DNA of 38,928 bases from Micromonospora sp. H61 (GTDB taxonomy: Bacteria > Actinomycetota > Actinomycetes > Mycobacteriales > Micromonosporaceae): assembly GCF_018070325.1 (NCBI RefSeq), contig NZ_JAGPXY010000064.1, positions 1 to 38,928 on the forward strand, given 5' to 3'. The notes below the pieces were generated by a model. That model did no database searches, was not told the DNA's origin, and worked only from the letters and a program-made list of their open reading frames with translations. Positions 15,780-23,540 of the stretch are shown in pieces (position 1 is the first letter of the stretch; each line of letters starts with the position of its first letter). The position numbers and the translations under genes were made by a program.

Positions 15780-15822
15780 GGGCCCCGCCCCCAGCGATCC
15801 GGAGATCGCGGGGACGGGGCCC
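15780..15822 (-). terminator. Hairpin terminator of rpsA
   Basis: GGGCCCCGCCCCC...GCGATC pairs with GATCGCGGGGACGGGGCCC to give a stem of about 19 pairs with one bulge and a CGGA loop. It starts 16 bases beyond the rpsA stop codon on the minus strand. No T-run follows. Confidence 0.75.
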
Positions 15823-15838
15823 GTCGTCGTTCAGCGGG

Positions 15839-17350
15839 TCACTTACCGCCGGCGAGCTTCTCCCGCAGTGCGGCGAGCGCTTCGTCGGTGGCCAGCGTGC
15901 CGGCCGGCTCCTCGGCCTGCCGGCTCGGGGCCGGGCTGGACGAGGAGGTGGTGCCACCGCCACCGCCACCGGCTGCGGCCGGAACGGCCGGAGTCGGGTT
16001 GGCGGCAGCCTCGGCGTCGGCAGCCCGAGAGGTCTGCACCTGCTTGGTGTGGGCCTCCCAGCGCAGACGAGCCTCGGCGTACTGGTTCTCCCAGGTCTCG
16101 CGCTGCTTGTCGTACCCCTCGAGCCACTCGCCCGTCTCCGGGTCGAAGCCCTCGGGGTAGATGTAGTTGCCCTCGGTGTCGTACGTCGCGGCCATGCCGT
16201 AGAGGGTGGGGTCGAAGTGCTCCTCGCCCTCGACGAAGCCCTCGTTGGCCTGCTTGAGCGACAGCGAGATCCGGCGGCGCTCCAGGTCGATGTCGATGAC
16301 CTTGACCATGACCTCGGAGCCAACCTGGACGACCTGCTCCGGGATCTCCACGTGGCGCTCGGCCAGCTCGGAGATGTGGACCAGGCCCTCGATGCCGTCG
16401 TCCACGCGGACGAACGCACCGAACGGAACCAGCTTGGTGACCTTACCCGGCACGATCTGCTGGATCGCGTGGGTGCGGGCGAACTGCCGCCACGGGTCTT
16501 CCTGGGTCGCCTTCAGCGACAGCGAGACCCGCTCGCGGTCCAGGTCGACGTCCAGGACCTCGACCTCGACCTCCTGGCCCACCTCGACGACCTCGGACGG
16601 GTGGTCGATGTGCTTCCAGGACAGCTCGGAGACGTGCACCAGACCGTCGACGCCGCCCAGGTCCACGAAGGCGCCGAAGTTGACGATCGAGGACACGACG
16701 CCCTTGCGGACCTGGCCCTTCTGCAGCTTGTTGAGGAACTCGGTGCGCACCTCGGACTGCGTCTGCTCGAGCCAGGCCCGGCGGGACAGGACCACGTTGT
16801 TGCGGTTCTTGTCCAGCTCGATGATCTTGGCCTCGAGCTCCCGCCCGACGTACGGCTGCAGGTCGCGCACACGACGCATCTCGACCAGGGACGCGGGCAG
16901 GAAGCCGCGCAGCCCGATGTCGAGGATGAGGCCGCCCTTGACCACCTCGATGACCGAACCGCGGACGACGCCGTCCTCGTCCTTGATCTTCTCGATCGTG
17001 CCCCAGGCCCGCTCGTACTGTGCCCGCTTCTTGGAGAGGATCAGACGACCCTCCTTGTCCTCCTTCTGGAGGACAAGGGCCTCGATGTGGTCGCCAACCG
17101 TCACAACCTCGGCGGGGTCCACGTCGTGCTTGATCGACAACTCCCGAGAGGGGATGACACCCTCGGTCTTGTAGCCGATGTCGAGCAGGACCTCGTCCCG
17201 ATCGACCTTGACGACGGTGCCTTCGACAATGTCGCCGTCGTTGAAGTACTTGATGGTCTCGTCGATCGCGGCGAGGAATGCCTCCTCGGAACCGAGATCG
17301 TCGTGGGTGACCCGGGTGGCGCTCGAGGGGGCCTCGATGCTGCTCGTCAT
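15839..17350 (-). CDS. rpsA: 30S ribosomal protein S1
   Basis: 503 residues with four S1 RNA-binding domains at about 35-105, 120-190, 208-277 and 294-364. Each ends in a typical strand such as RLILSKKRAQYERAW, VSLSLKATQEDPW and RISLSLKQANEG. Actinobacterial S1 has four domains, against six in E. coli. It is followed by an acidic, Ala/Gly/Ser-rich tail (GGGGGGTTSSSS) and a final KLAGGK. It binds mRNA leaders and tmRNA on the 30S subunit. The start is ATG 17350, beginning MTSSIEA as in relatives, with GGAG 11 bases upstream; the open frame to 17488 is not conserved coding. The gene has a long leader and its own terminator. Confidence 0.97.
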   Translation of the reverse strand: MTSSIEAPSSATRVTHDDLGSEEAFLAAIDETIKYFNDGDIVEGTVVKVDRDEVLLDIGYKTEGVIPSRELSIKHDVDPAEVVTVGDHIEALVLQKEDKEGRLILSKKRAQYERAWGTIEKIKDEDGVVRGSVIEVVKGGLILDIGLRGFLPASLVEMRRVRDLQPYVGRELEAKIIELDKNRNNVVLSRRAWLEQTQSEVRTEFLNKLQKGQVRKGVVSSIVNFGAFVDLGGVDGLVHVSELSWKHIDHPSEVVEVGQEVEVEVLDVDLDRERVSLSLKATQEDPWRQFARTHAIQQIVPGKVTKLVPFGAFVRVDDGIEGLVHISELAERHVEIPEQVVQVGSEVMVKVIDIDLERRRISLSLKQANEGFVEGEEHFDPTLYGMAATYDTEGNYIYPEGFDPETGEWLEGYDKQRETWENQYAEARLRWEAHTKQVQTSRAADAEAAANPTPAVPAAAGGGGGGTTSSSSPAPSRQAEEPAGTLATDEALAALREKLAGGK

Positions 17351-17530
17351 GTGGGCGGTTGCTCCGGTCGGTGGGTTGTCACAGCAGGCTGGTGTGTCGC
17401 AGTGACCTGTTCGCGCCAGCGGATCCGTCGCCGGGCACACCGAACGATCGCCTAGTGAGATCATGATGTGGCTCCGTCGACCGCGCACCTGCTCCCTGCC
17501 GAGGCAACGCGATCCGCGAGCGCATCGTCT

Positions 17531-17561
17531 AGCCTACCGTGCGCATTACCACAGCGTGCAA
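17531..17561 (-). promoter_or_regulatory. Probable rpsA promoter
   Basis: On the minus strand TTGCAC (17556-17561) and TAGGCT (17531-17536) are 19 bases apart, slightly longer than ideal. Transcription would start near 17524, giving a 5' leader of about 174 bases before the ATG. Confidence 0.5.
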
Positions 17562-17770
17562 GCCCTCCCGGGTTCTCTTCGTGCGATGACCTGCGAAAGC
17601 CGAACAATCGCCCGGAAAGCACCCCTGCTGTATCCCGCGTCACAGCAGTCCCTCCCGCCCCGCCGGCTCGGACAGCGCGACGTCACCGGAGACGAGTCGA
17701 TCAAGCCCGCCGCGCGAGGAGTCGCGCAGATCGTGGACGCGCCGCCGTACCCAATGGGGTGGGTGGGGCC

Positions 17771-17776
17771 TAGCGT
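17771..17776 (+). promoter_or_regulatory. -10 element, likely leaderless start of the methyltransferase
   Basis: TAGCGT ends six bases before GTG 17783, putting the transcription start at the initiation codon. There is no Shine-Dalgarno sequence. Confidence 0.55.
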
Positions 17777-17782
17777 GAGCGC

Positions 17783-18589
17783 GTGGATGACGACAGCCGG
17801 GTTACCCGGCGCCGGGTGGGTGACGCCGAGGCCCGGCGCGCCAACCGCGGCTGGTGGGACACCGACGCCGACGACTACCAGGCCGAACACGGCGCGTTCC
17901 TCGGCGACGTGGACTTCGTGTGGTGCCCCGAGGGCCTGCGCGAGGCCGACGTCCGGCTGCTCGGCGACGTGTCGGGGCGGCGGGTGCTGGAGGTGGGCGC
18001 CGGCGCCGCGGCCGCCGCCCGCTGGCTCGCCACCCAGGGCGCCCGGCCGGTCGCCTTCGACCTGTCCGCCGGCATGTTGCGCCACGCCGCCGAGGCCGCC
18101 GACCGCACCGGGGTACGCGTACCGCTGGTGCAGGCCGACGCGCTCGCCCTGCCGTTCGCCGACCGGTCGTTCGACGTCGCCTGCACCGCGTTCGGCGCGA
18201 TCCCGTTCGTGGACGACTCGGCGGCGCTGCTCGCCGAGGTGCACCGGGTGCTGCGCCCGGGCGGCCGATGGGTGTTCTCGGTGACCCACCCGATGCGGTG
18301 GATCTTCCTCGACGACCCCGGCGAGGGCGGCCTGACGGCCGTGCACTCGTACTTCGACCGCTCCCCGTACGTGGAGCAGGACGAGAGCGGCGTGGCCACC
18401 TACGTCGAGCAGCACCGCACCCTCGGCGACCGGATCCGCGAGTTGGTCGGCGCCGGGTTCCGGCTGTTGGACCTGGTGGAGCCGGAGTGGCCGGAGGGAC
18501 ACGAGGGGGTCTGGGGGCAGTGGAGCCCGCTGCGCGGACGGCTCTTCCCCGGCACCGCCATCTTCGTCACCGAGAAGCCCGCCGACTGA
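17783..18589 (+). CDS. Class I SAM-dependent methyltransferase (Methyltransf_11)
   Basis: 268 residues. Motif I is VLEVGAGAA (68-76), followed by VAFDLSAGML (motif II region), VQADALALPFADRSFDVA (motif III and the acidic loop) and LLAEVHRVLRPGGRWVFSVTHP (post-motif region). An N-terminal NRGWWDTDADDYQAEH helix is characteristic of an actinobacterial subgroup. The substrate is unknown; the neighbours (rpsA, polA) give no clue. The start is GTG 17783, supported by the -10 spacing. The following Uma2 gene has its own promoter. Confidence 0.88.
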   Translation: MDDDSRVTRRRVGDAEARRANRGWWDTDADDYQAEHGAFLGDVDFVWCPEGLREADVRLLGDVSGRRVLEVGAGAAAAARWLATQGARPVAFDLSAGMLRHAAEAADRTGVRVPLVQADALALPFADRSFDVACTAFGAIPFVDDSAALLAEVHRVLRPGGRWVFSVTHPMRWIFLDDPGEGGLTAVHSYFDRSPYVEQDESGVATYVEQHRTLGDRIRELVGAGFRLLDLVEPEWPEGHEGVWGQWSPLRGRLFPGTAIFVTEKPAD

Positions 18590-18633
18590 GCGCGCCGCAC
18601 CCGTTGTCCGACGTGTGCCCCATCGATCGCCGG

Positions 18634-18639
18634 TAGGCT
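18634..18639 (+). promoter_or_regulatory. -10 element, likely leaderless start of the Uma2 gene
   Basis: TAGGCT ends seven bases before ATG 18647. A GTG at 18641 in the same frame would begin one base after the hexamer and so cannot be the start; the promoter decides for the ATG. Confidence 0.55.
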
Positions 18640-18646
18640 CGTGCCC

Positions 18647-19249
18647 ATGAGCGCCGAGCCCGTCCCGACATCACCTGGCCCCTGGTGTCCGGATCCGATG
18701 CGGCAGCAGCGTGCCGACTACACGCTGGAGGACCTGCTCACCCTGCCGGACGACGCCCCCCACGTCGAACTCGTCGACGGAGTTATCCAGGTGACACCCT
18801 CCCCCACCCTGGGCCATCAAGACATCTCGCTGTTGCTAGCGCACTGGCTGCTGCAACATGTGCCGGCTGACCTCCGGGTCGTCCAGGCCGTCGGAGTCGG
18901 ACTGAGTCCCAACACCAGCCGACAGCCGGACGTGCTCCTACGGCGGGCCGGCGTGGCGCCATCCCGGTCCACTCTGCGGCCGTCGGACGTCGTGCTCGCC
19001 GTGGAGATCGTCTCGCCCGGCACGCGACGGATCGACCGGTTCGCGAAGCCAGGTGAGTACGCCGCCGCCGGCATCCCGTTCTACTGGCGGATCGAGCAGG
19101 ACCCGGTGCACGTGTACGCGTACCGGATCGGCGACCGGGTGGGGCCGGGCGGTGAGCGGCAGTACGAGCTGGTCGCCGACGGCGCCGACGTGATCGAGTT
19201 GGCCGAGCCGTTCGACATCAAGCTGCCGATCGCCGAGATCACCCCGTAG
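18647..19249 (+). CDS. Uma2-family (DUF820) putative nuclease
   Basis: 200 residues, the standard size. The PD-(D/E)XK-like core is visible: HVELVDGVIQVTPSPTLGHQ near the N-terminus, then RQPDVLL, the strand VVLAVEIVSPGTRRIDRFAK with the acidic residue and lysine, and EYAAAGIPFYWRIE. Uma2 proteins are widespread in cyanobacteria and actinomycetes, often in many copies; activity and role are largely undefined. No toxin-antitoxin partner is seen next to it. It ends 36 bases before the DUF2945 gene. Confidence 0.9.
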   Translation: MSAEPVPTSPGPWCPDPMRQQRADYTLEDLLTLPDDAPHVELVDGVIQVTPSPTLGHQDISLLLAHWLLQHVPADLRVVQAVGVGLSPNTSRQPDVLLRRAGVAPSRSTLRPSDVVLAVEIVSPGTRRIDRFAKPGEYAAAGIPFYWRIEQDPVHVYAYRIGDRVGPGGERQYELVADGADVIELAEPFDIKLPIAEITP

Positions 19250-19285
19250 TCGTTTCGCACTGGCCACCCCGGGTAGCCGAGGACC

Positions 19286-19504
19286 ATGGCCGAACAGCGA
19301 TTCCACAAGGGCGACCATGTCTCCTGGTCGGCCCACGGCAGCCGCGCGTACGGCGTGGTGCGGGGGACGATCACCGAGCGGACGCGAATCAGCGGACGGG
19401 CCGTGAACGCGGACCCCGACGACCCGCAGTACCGGGTCCGCAGTGTCGGCACGGGCCGCGACGTGGCCCACCGCCCCGAGGCGCTGCGCCATGAGCAGAA
19501 GTGA
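19286..19504 (+). CDS. DUF2945 (Tudor-like, hypervirulence-associated) small protein
   Basis: 72 residues. The FHKGDHVSWSAHGSRAYGVVRG strand pair and YRVRS...AHRPEALRH match the DUF2945 family, a small Tudor/SH3-like fold found in bacteria and fungi. The biochemical role is unknown. GAGG lies three bases before the ATG, which is close. Its 3' end overlaps the next gene by 14 bases, so the two are translated from one mRNA. Pairing with DUF3140 is recurrent in actinobacteria, suggesting a joint function, possibly nucleic-acid-related; that is inference. Confidence 0.85.
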   Translation: MAEQRFHKGDHVSWSAHGSRAYGVVRGTITERTRISGRAVNADPDDPQYRVRSVGTGRDVAHRPEALRHEQK

Positions 19505-19838
19505 CGACGGCCGGGACACCTACCGGGAGTTCACCGAAGCGGTGAACATGAAGCCCGGTGAGCTGTCCACGTGGCTGGAGACCGACGAGTCGAAGCAGGT
19601 CGGCTGGCACAAGGGCGGTCGTGCTGGTGGTGGCGAGTCCGTCGGACACGAATCCGGGCGGAAGATCATCAACCTGCTCCGTCGCAAACGCGGTGACCTG
19701 TCCGAGGGCGACTACAAACACATGCGCAAGGTCGTCGGCTACGTACGCCGGCACATGGCGCAGCGTCCCTCCGGCAACGTCCGCGACACCAAGTGGCGCT
19801 GGTCCCTCATGAACTGGGGCCACGACCCCCTGAAGTAG
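19491..19838 (+). CDS. DUF3140 family protein
   Basis: 115 residues, basic. The N-terminal YREFTEAVNMKPGELSTWLETDESKQVGW and later ESVGHESGRKIINLLRRKRGDLSEGDYKHMRKVVGYVRRH are conserved in DUF3140; it ends WRWSLMNWGHDP. The basic helical make-up suggests nucleic-acid binding, but no function is established. The ATG lies inside the DUF2945 coding sequence. A perfect hairpin terminator follows before polA. Confidence 0.88.
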   Translation: MSRSDDGRDTYREFTEAVNMKPGELSTWLETDESKQVGWHKGGRAGGGESVGHESGRKIINLLRRKRGDLSEGDYKHMRKVVGYVRRHMAQRPSGNVRDTKWRWSLMNWGHDPLK

Positions 19839-19900
19839 CCGGCGCAGCCCGACGACCCTGATCCACCACCCCGGCGGCCGCGACCAGGACGACCCGGTCA

Positions 19901-19927
19901 GGGGTTCCGGGGCAGCCCCGGAACCCC
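19901..19927. terminator. Bidirectional hairpin between DUF3140 and polA
   Basis: GGGGTTCCGGGG and CCCCGGAACCCC pair perfectly over 12 bases around a CAG loop. It lies 62 bases after the DUF3140 stop and 16 bases after the polA stop on the other strand. Confidence 0.75.
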
Positions 19928-19943
19928 CACACCGCAACCAAGA

Positions 19944-22643
19944 TCAGTGATCGGCGCTGTTCCAGTCCCGGCCCAGACCGACCGACACCTCCAGCGGCAC
20001 CGACAGCGGGTAGGCCCCGCCCATCTCCCCCCGGACCAGGGCCTCCAACGACTCCCGCTCACCCGGGGCGACCTCGAAGACCAACTCGTCGTGCACCTGC
20101 AACAGCATCCGTGAACGCAGCCCGGCCTCGCGCAGCGCGGTGTCGACGTGCAGCATCGCCACCTTGATGATGTCGGCGGCGGAGCCCTGGATGGGCGCGT
20201 TGAGCGCCATCCGCTCCGCGATGTCGCGGCGCTGCCGGTTGTCGCTGACCAGGTCGGGCAGGTAGCGGCGCCGGCCGAGGATGGTGGAGGTGTAACCGTC
20301 CTGGCGGGCGCGGGCGACCACCTGCTGGAGGTAGTCGCGCACCCCACCGAAGCCGGCGAAGTAGTTCTCCATCAGCCCGCGCGCCTCTTCGGTGCTGATG
20401 CTGAGCTGTTGGGACAGGCCGAAGGCGCTCAGGCCGTACGCCAGGCCGTAGTTCATGGCCTTGATCTTGCGGCGCTGGTCGGGGGTGACCTCGTCGAGCG
20501 GCACCCCGAAGACCGACGAGGCGGTGGCGGCGTGGAAGTCGGCGCCGGAGTTGAACGCGTCGATCAGCGCGTCGTCCGAGCTGAGGTGCGCCATGATGCG
20601 CATCTCGATCTGGCTGTAGTCGGCGGTGAGCAGACACTCGTAGCCGTCTCCCACCACGAAGGCCCGACGGATCCGACGGCCCTCCTCGGTGCGGATCGGG
20701 ATGTTCTGCAGGTTGGGCTCGGTGGAGGAGAGCCGACCGGTGGCCGCCACGGTCTGGTTGAAGGTGGTGTGGATCCGACCGTCGTCGGAGACCGACTTCA
20801 GCAGCCCGTCGACTGTCGACTTGAGCTTGGCCACGTCCCGGTGACGCAGCAGGTGGGCCAGCACCGGGTGCGGCTGCTGCGCGTAGAGCCACTGCAGGGC
20901 GTCGGCGTCGGTGGTGTAGCCCGTCTTGATCTTCTTGGTCTTGGGCAGACCCAGCTCGGTGAAGAGGATCTCCTGCAACTGCTTGGGCGAGCCGAGGTTG
21001 AACTCCCTACCCACCGCCTCGTACGCGCCCTGCGCGGCGGCCTTCACCTCGGCGGCGAAGTGGGCCTCCAGCTCGGAGAGATAGTGGGTGTCGGCGGCGA
21101 TACCGGTGCTCTCCATGGTGGCCAGCACCCGCATCAGCGGCAGCTCCACGCCGGCCATCAGCCGGGCGGACTGCTCGCCGTCGCGGGACAGCTCGGCGTC
21201 GATCGCGTCGGCCAGGTCGAGGGTGGCCCGGGCCTGGAGCATCAGGTTCTGCTCGACGACCCCTTCGTCGCCGAGACCGTCGAGGGTGAGCTGACCGGAC
21301 TCCGGGACGTCCACCCGCAGCTCCCGGTGCAGGTAGCGCAGCGCCAGGTCGGTCAGGTCGTAGGAACGCTGGTCGGGGCGGGCCAGGTACGCGGCGATCT
21401 GGGTGTCCCGGACGATGCCGGCGAGCTGCCAGCCGTGCGCGGCGCAGGCCAGCACGGCCGGCTTGCTGTCGTGCAGCACCTTGGGGCGCTGCTCGTCGGC
21501 CAACCAGCTGGCCAGGGCGCCCTCGTCGGTCGGGTCGAGCCTCACCGGGTCGACCCAGGCCGCCGCACCGCCGGCGGTGGCCAGCGCGAGACCGGTGATC
21601 GAGGCGGTGTGCCGGCGGTTGGGGCCGGTGTCGAGTTTGACCGCCAACCCGACCGGGGTGCCGGTCGGAACGTGCGTGGTCAGCCACCCGGCCAGCGCGC
21701 CGGGCTCGGTGAGCACCTCGCCGGTGAGGTCGAAGCCGGACTCGGCCTCCGGCTCGACCGCCTCCAGGTACTGGTAGAGACGGTCGCGCAGGATGCGGAA
21801 CTCCAGGGTGTCGAAGACCTGATGCACCGCCTCCCGGTCCCAACCCGTCCAGCGGCTGTCCTCCGGGCGCAGCGGCAGCTCCAGGTCGGAGACGAGGCAG
21901 TTGATCTCGTAGTTGCGGATCACGTCGGCGAGCCGCTCCCGCAGGCTGTCGCCGGCCTTGCCCTTGATCTCGTCGGCCCGGGCGATCACGCCCTCCACCC
22001 CGCCGTACGTGGTGATCCACTTGGCCGCGGTCTTCGGGCCGACGCCCGGGATGCCGGGCAGGTTGTCACTGGTCTCGCCGACCAGCGCGGCGAGGTCCCG
22101 GTACTGCTGTGGCGGCACGCCGTACTTCGCCTCGATCGCCGCCGGGTCCATCCGGGCCAGGTCGGAGACGCCCTTACGTGGGTAGAGGACGGTGATCTGA
22201 TCGTCGACCAGCTGGAACGCGTCGCGGTCACCGCTGCTGATCAGCACCGACATGCCCTGGTCGCGGGCCTGGCAGGCGAGCGTGGCGATGACGTCGTCGG
22301 CCTCGAAGCCCTCTTTCTCCACCACCGGGATCTGCAGCGCGGCCAGGACTTCCTTGACCAGGCTGACCTGGCCCTTGAAGTCGGTCGGGGTCTCACTGCG
22401 GCCGGCCTTGTACTCCGCGTACTTGTCGGTGCGGAAGGAGTGGCGGGAGACGTCGAAGGCCACGACGATGTGGGTGGGCTGCTCGTCGCGCAGCACGTTG
22501 ATCAGCATCGAGGTGAAGCCGTACACCGCGTTGGTCGGCTGCCCCGTCGTGGTGGAGAAGTTTTCCACAGGCAGGGCGAAGAACGCCCGGTATGCCATGG
22601 AATGTCCGTCAACGAGAAGCAGGCGCGGTGTCGTAGCTGTCAC
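19944..22643 (-). CDS. polA: DNA polymerase I
   Basis: 899 residues. The N-terminal 5'-3' exonuclease (about 1-290) starts LLLVDGHSMAYRAFFAL and has EGFEADDVIATLA, ISSGDRDAFQLV and the GIPGVGPKTAAKW helix-hairpin-helix. The middle domain (about 310-500) keeps the 3'-5' exonuclease fold, but the DxE metal site is absent, as in other actinobacterial Pol I. The polymerase domain carries motif A DYSQIEMRIMAHL (Asp675), motif B RRKIKAMNYGLAYG (from about 724) and motif C VHDE (850-853). It acts in Okazaki-fragment processing and repair synthesis. The start is GTG 22643 with TAGAGT seven bases upstream, so the mRNA is likely leaderless. Confidence 0.98.
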   Translation of the reverse strand: MTATTPRLLLVDGHSMAYRAFFALPVENFSTTTGQPTNAVYGFTSMLINVLRDEQPTHIVVAFDVSRHSFRTDKYAEYKAGRSETPTDFKGQVSLVKEVLAALQIPVVEKEGFEADDVIATLACQARDQGMSVLISSGDRDAFQLVDDQITVLYPRKGVSDLARMDPAAIEAKYGVPPQQYRDLAALVGETSDNLPGIPGVGPKTAAKWITTYGGVEGVIARADEIKGKAGDSLRERLADVIRNYEINCLVSDLELPLRPEDSRWTGWDREAVHQVFDTLEFRILRDRLYQYLEAVEPEAESGFDLTGEVLTEPGALAGWLTTHVPTGTPVGLAVKLDTGPNRRHTASITGLALATAGGAAAWVDPVRLDPTDEGALASWLADEQRPKVLHDSKPAVLACAAHGWQLAGIVRDTQIAAYLARPDQRSYDLTDLALRYLHRELRVDVPESGQLTLDGLGDEGVVEQNLMLQARATLDLADAIDAELSRDGEQSARLMAGVELPLMRVLATMESTGIAADTHYLSELEAHFAAEVKAAAQGAYEAVGREFNLGSPKQLQEILFTELGLPKTKKIKTGYTTDADALQWLYAQQPHPVLAHLLRHRDVAKLKSTVDGLLKSVSDDGRIHTTFNQTVAATGRLSSTEPNLQNIPIRTEEGRRIRRAFVVGDGYECLLTADYSQIEMRIMAHLSSDDALIDAFNSGADFHAATASSVFGVPLDEVTPDQRRKIKAMNYGLAYGLSAFGLSQQLSISTEEARGLMENYFAGFGGVRDYLQQVVARARQDGYTSTILGRRRYLPDLVSDNRQRRDIAERMALNAPIQGSAADIIKVAMLHVDTALREAGLRSRMLLQVHDELVFEVAPGERESLEALVRGEMGGAYPLSVPLEVSVGLGRDWNSADH

Positions 22644-22650
22644 GGCAGCG

Positions 22651-22656
22651 ACTCTA
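22651..22656 (-). promoter_or_regulatory. -10 element, likely leaderless start of polA
   Basis: TAGAGT on the minus strand ends seven bases before GTG 22643, with no ribosome-binding sequence between. A convincing -35 is not visible. Confidence 0.5.
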
Positions 22657-22693
22657 GCCCGCCGCTACGACAGGACGGGACACCGGCACGACG

Positions 22694-22726
22694 CCCGGCG
22701 CGGCCGTTCCGAACGGCCGCGCCGGG
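22694..22726 (-). terminator. Hairpin terminator at the end of the transporter gene run
   Basis: CCCGGCGCGGCCGTTC is followed by its exact complement GAACGGCCGCGCCGGG, giving at least 14 pairs with a tight loop. It starts seven bases past the stop of the amino-acid ABC ATPase and insulates it from polA. Confidence 0.75.
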
Positions 22727-22733
22727 TACCGGC

Positions 22734-23540
22734 TCAGAGCACCTTGGCCAGGAACGCCTTCGTCCGGTCGTGCCGGGGATTGGCGATCACCTCGCGCGGC
22801 GCGCCGGACTCCACCACCACGCCGTCGTCCATGAAGACCAGCGAGTCGCCGACCTCCCGGGCGAAGCCGATCTCATGGGTCACCACGATCATCGTCATGC
22901 CGTCGCGGGCCAGGTCCTTCATCACGTCGAGCACCTCGCCGACCAGCTCCGGGTCCAGCGCACTGGTGGGCTCGTCGAAGAGCATCAGCTTCGGCTGCAT
23001 CGCCAACGCCCGGGCGATGGCCACCCGCTGCTGCTGCCCGCCGGAGAGCTGCCCAGGGTAGTTGCCCAGCTTGTCGCCGAGCCCGACCCGCTCGAGCAGC
23101 GCGGCGGCCCTTTCCCGGGCGGCGGCCTTGCGCTCCCGGCCCACCAGCACCGGCGCCTCGGCGACGTTCTGCAGGGCGGTCATGTGCGGAAAGAGGTTGA
23201 ACCGCTGGAACACCATGCCGATCGCGCGGCGCTGGGCGGCGATCTCCTTCTCCCGCATCTCGTGCAGCTTGCCGCCGCGTTCCCGGTAGCCGATCAGGTC
23301 GCCGTCCACCCGGATCCGGCCGGCGTTGATCTTCTCCAGGTGGTTGATGCAGCGCAGGAACGTCGACTTGCCCGAGCCGGAGGGCCCGAGCAGACAGCAG
23401 ACCTCGCCGCTGCGGACCTCGAGGTCGATGCCCTTGAGCACCTCCACCGACCCGAACGACTTGTGCACCTGCTCGGCGCGGACCATCACGCCGTCGCCGG
23501 CCGTTCCCGCGGCCCCCGCCGGTGTCGTCACCTGCGTCAT
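22734..23540 (-). CDS. Polar amino-acid ABC transporter ATP-binding protein (GlnQ/HisP-like)
   Basis: 268 residues from ATG 23540, which shares one base with the permease stop (TGATG). The Walker A is LLGPSGSGKST, the Q-loop region MVFQRFNLFPHMTALQNV, the signature LSGGQQQRVAIARAL, Walker B LMLFDEPTSALDPE and the H-loop VVTHEIGFAREV. These details (FNLFPH, EPTSALDPELVGEV) are typical of the polar amino acid uptake (PAAT) family rather than the branched-chain family. An extra GTG lies one codon upstream. It is the last gene of the run and is followed by a strong hairpin. Confidence 0.93.
   Translation of the reverse strand: MTQVTTPAGAAGTAGDGVMVRAEQVHKSFGSVEVLKGIDLEVRSGEVCCLLGPSGSGKSTFLRCINHLEKINAGRIRVDGDLIGYRERGGKLHEMREKEIAAQRRAIGMVFQRFNLFPHMTALQNVAEAPVLVGRERKAAARERAAALLERVGLGDKLGNYPGQLSGGQQQRVAIARALAMQPKLMLFDEPTSALDPELVGEVLDVMKDLARDGMTMIVVTHEIGFAREVGDSLVFMDDGVVVESGAPREVIANPRHDRTKAFLAKVL

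Larger units (their letters stand above)
17351..17782. other. 432-base divergent intergenic region: rpsA leader and two promoters
   Basis: No supported gene lies here. The left part is the 5' leader of rpsA (about 170 bases). The right end holds the methyltransferase -10. Between them (about 17562-17765) I see no feature beyond ordinary GC-rich sequence. Open frames on both strands across it lack conserved sequence or RBS. Confidence 0.6.

Noticed and set aside
17351..17488. A 46-codon upstream extension of rpsA
   Set aside because: It lies in the probable mRNA leader, is not like any S1 N-terminus, and the ATG at 17350 gives the conserved MTSSIEA start.
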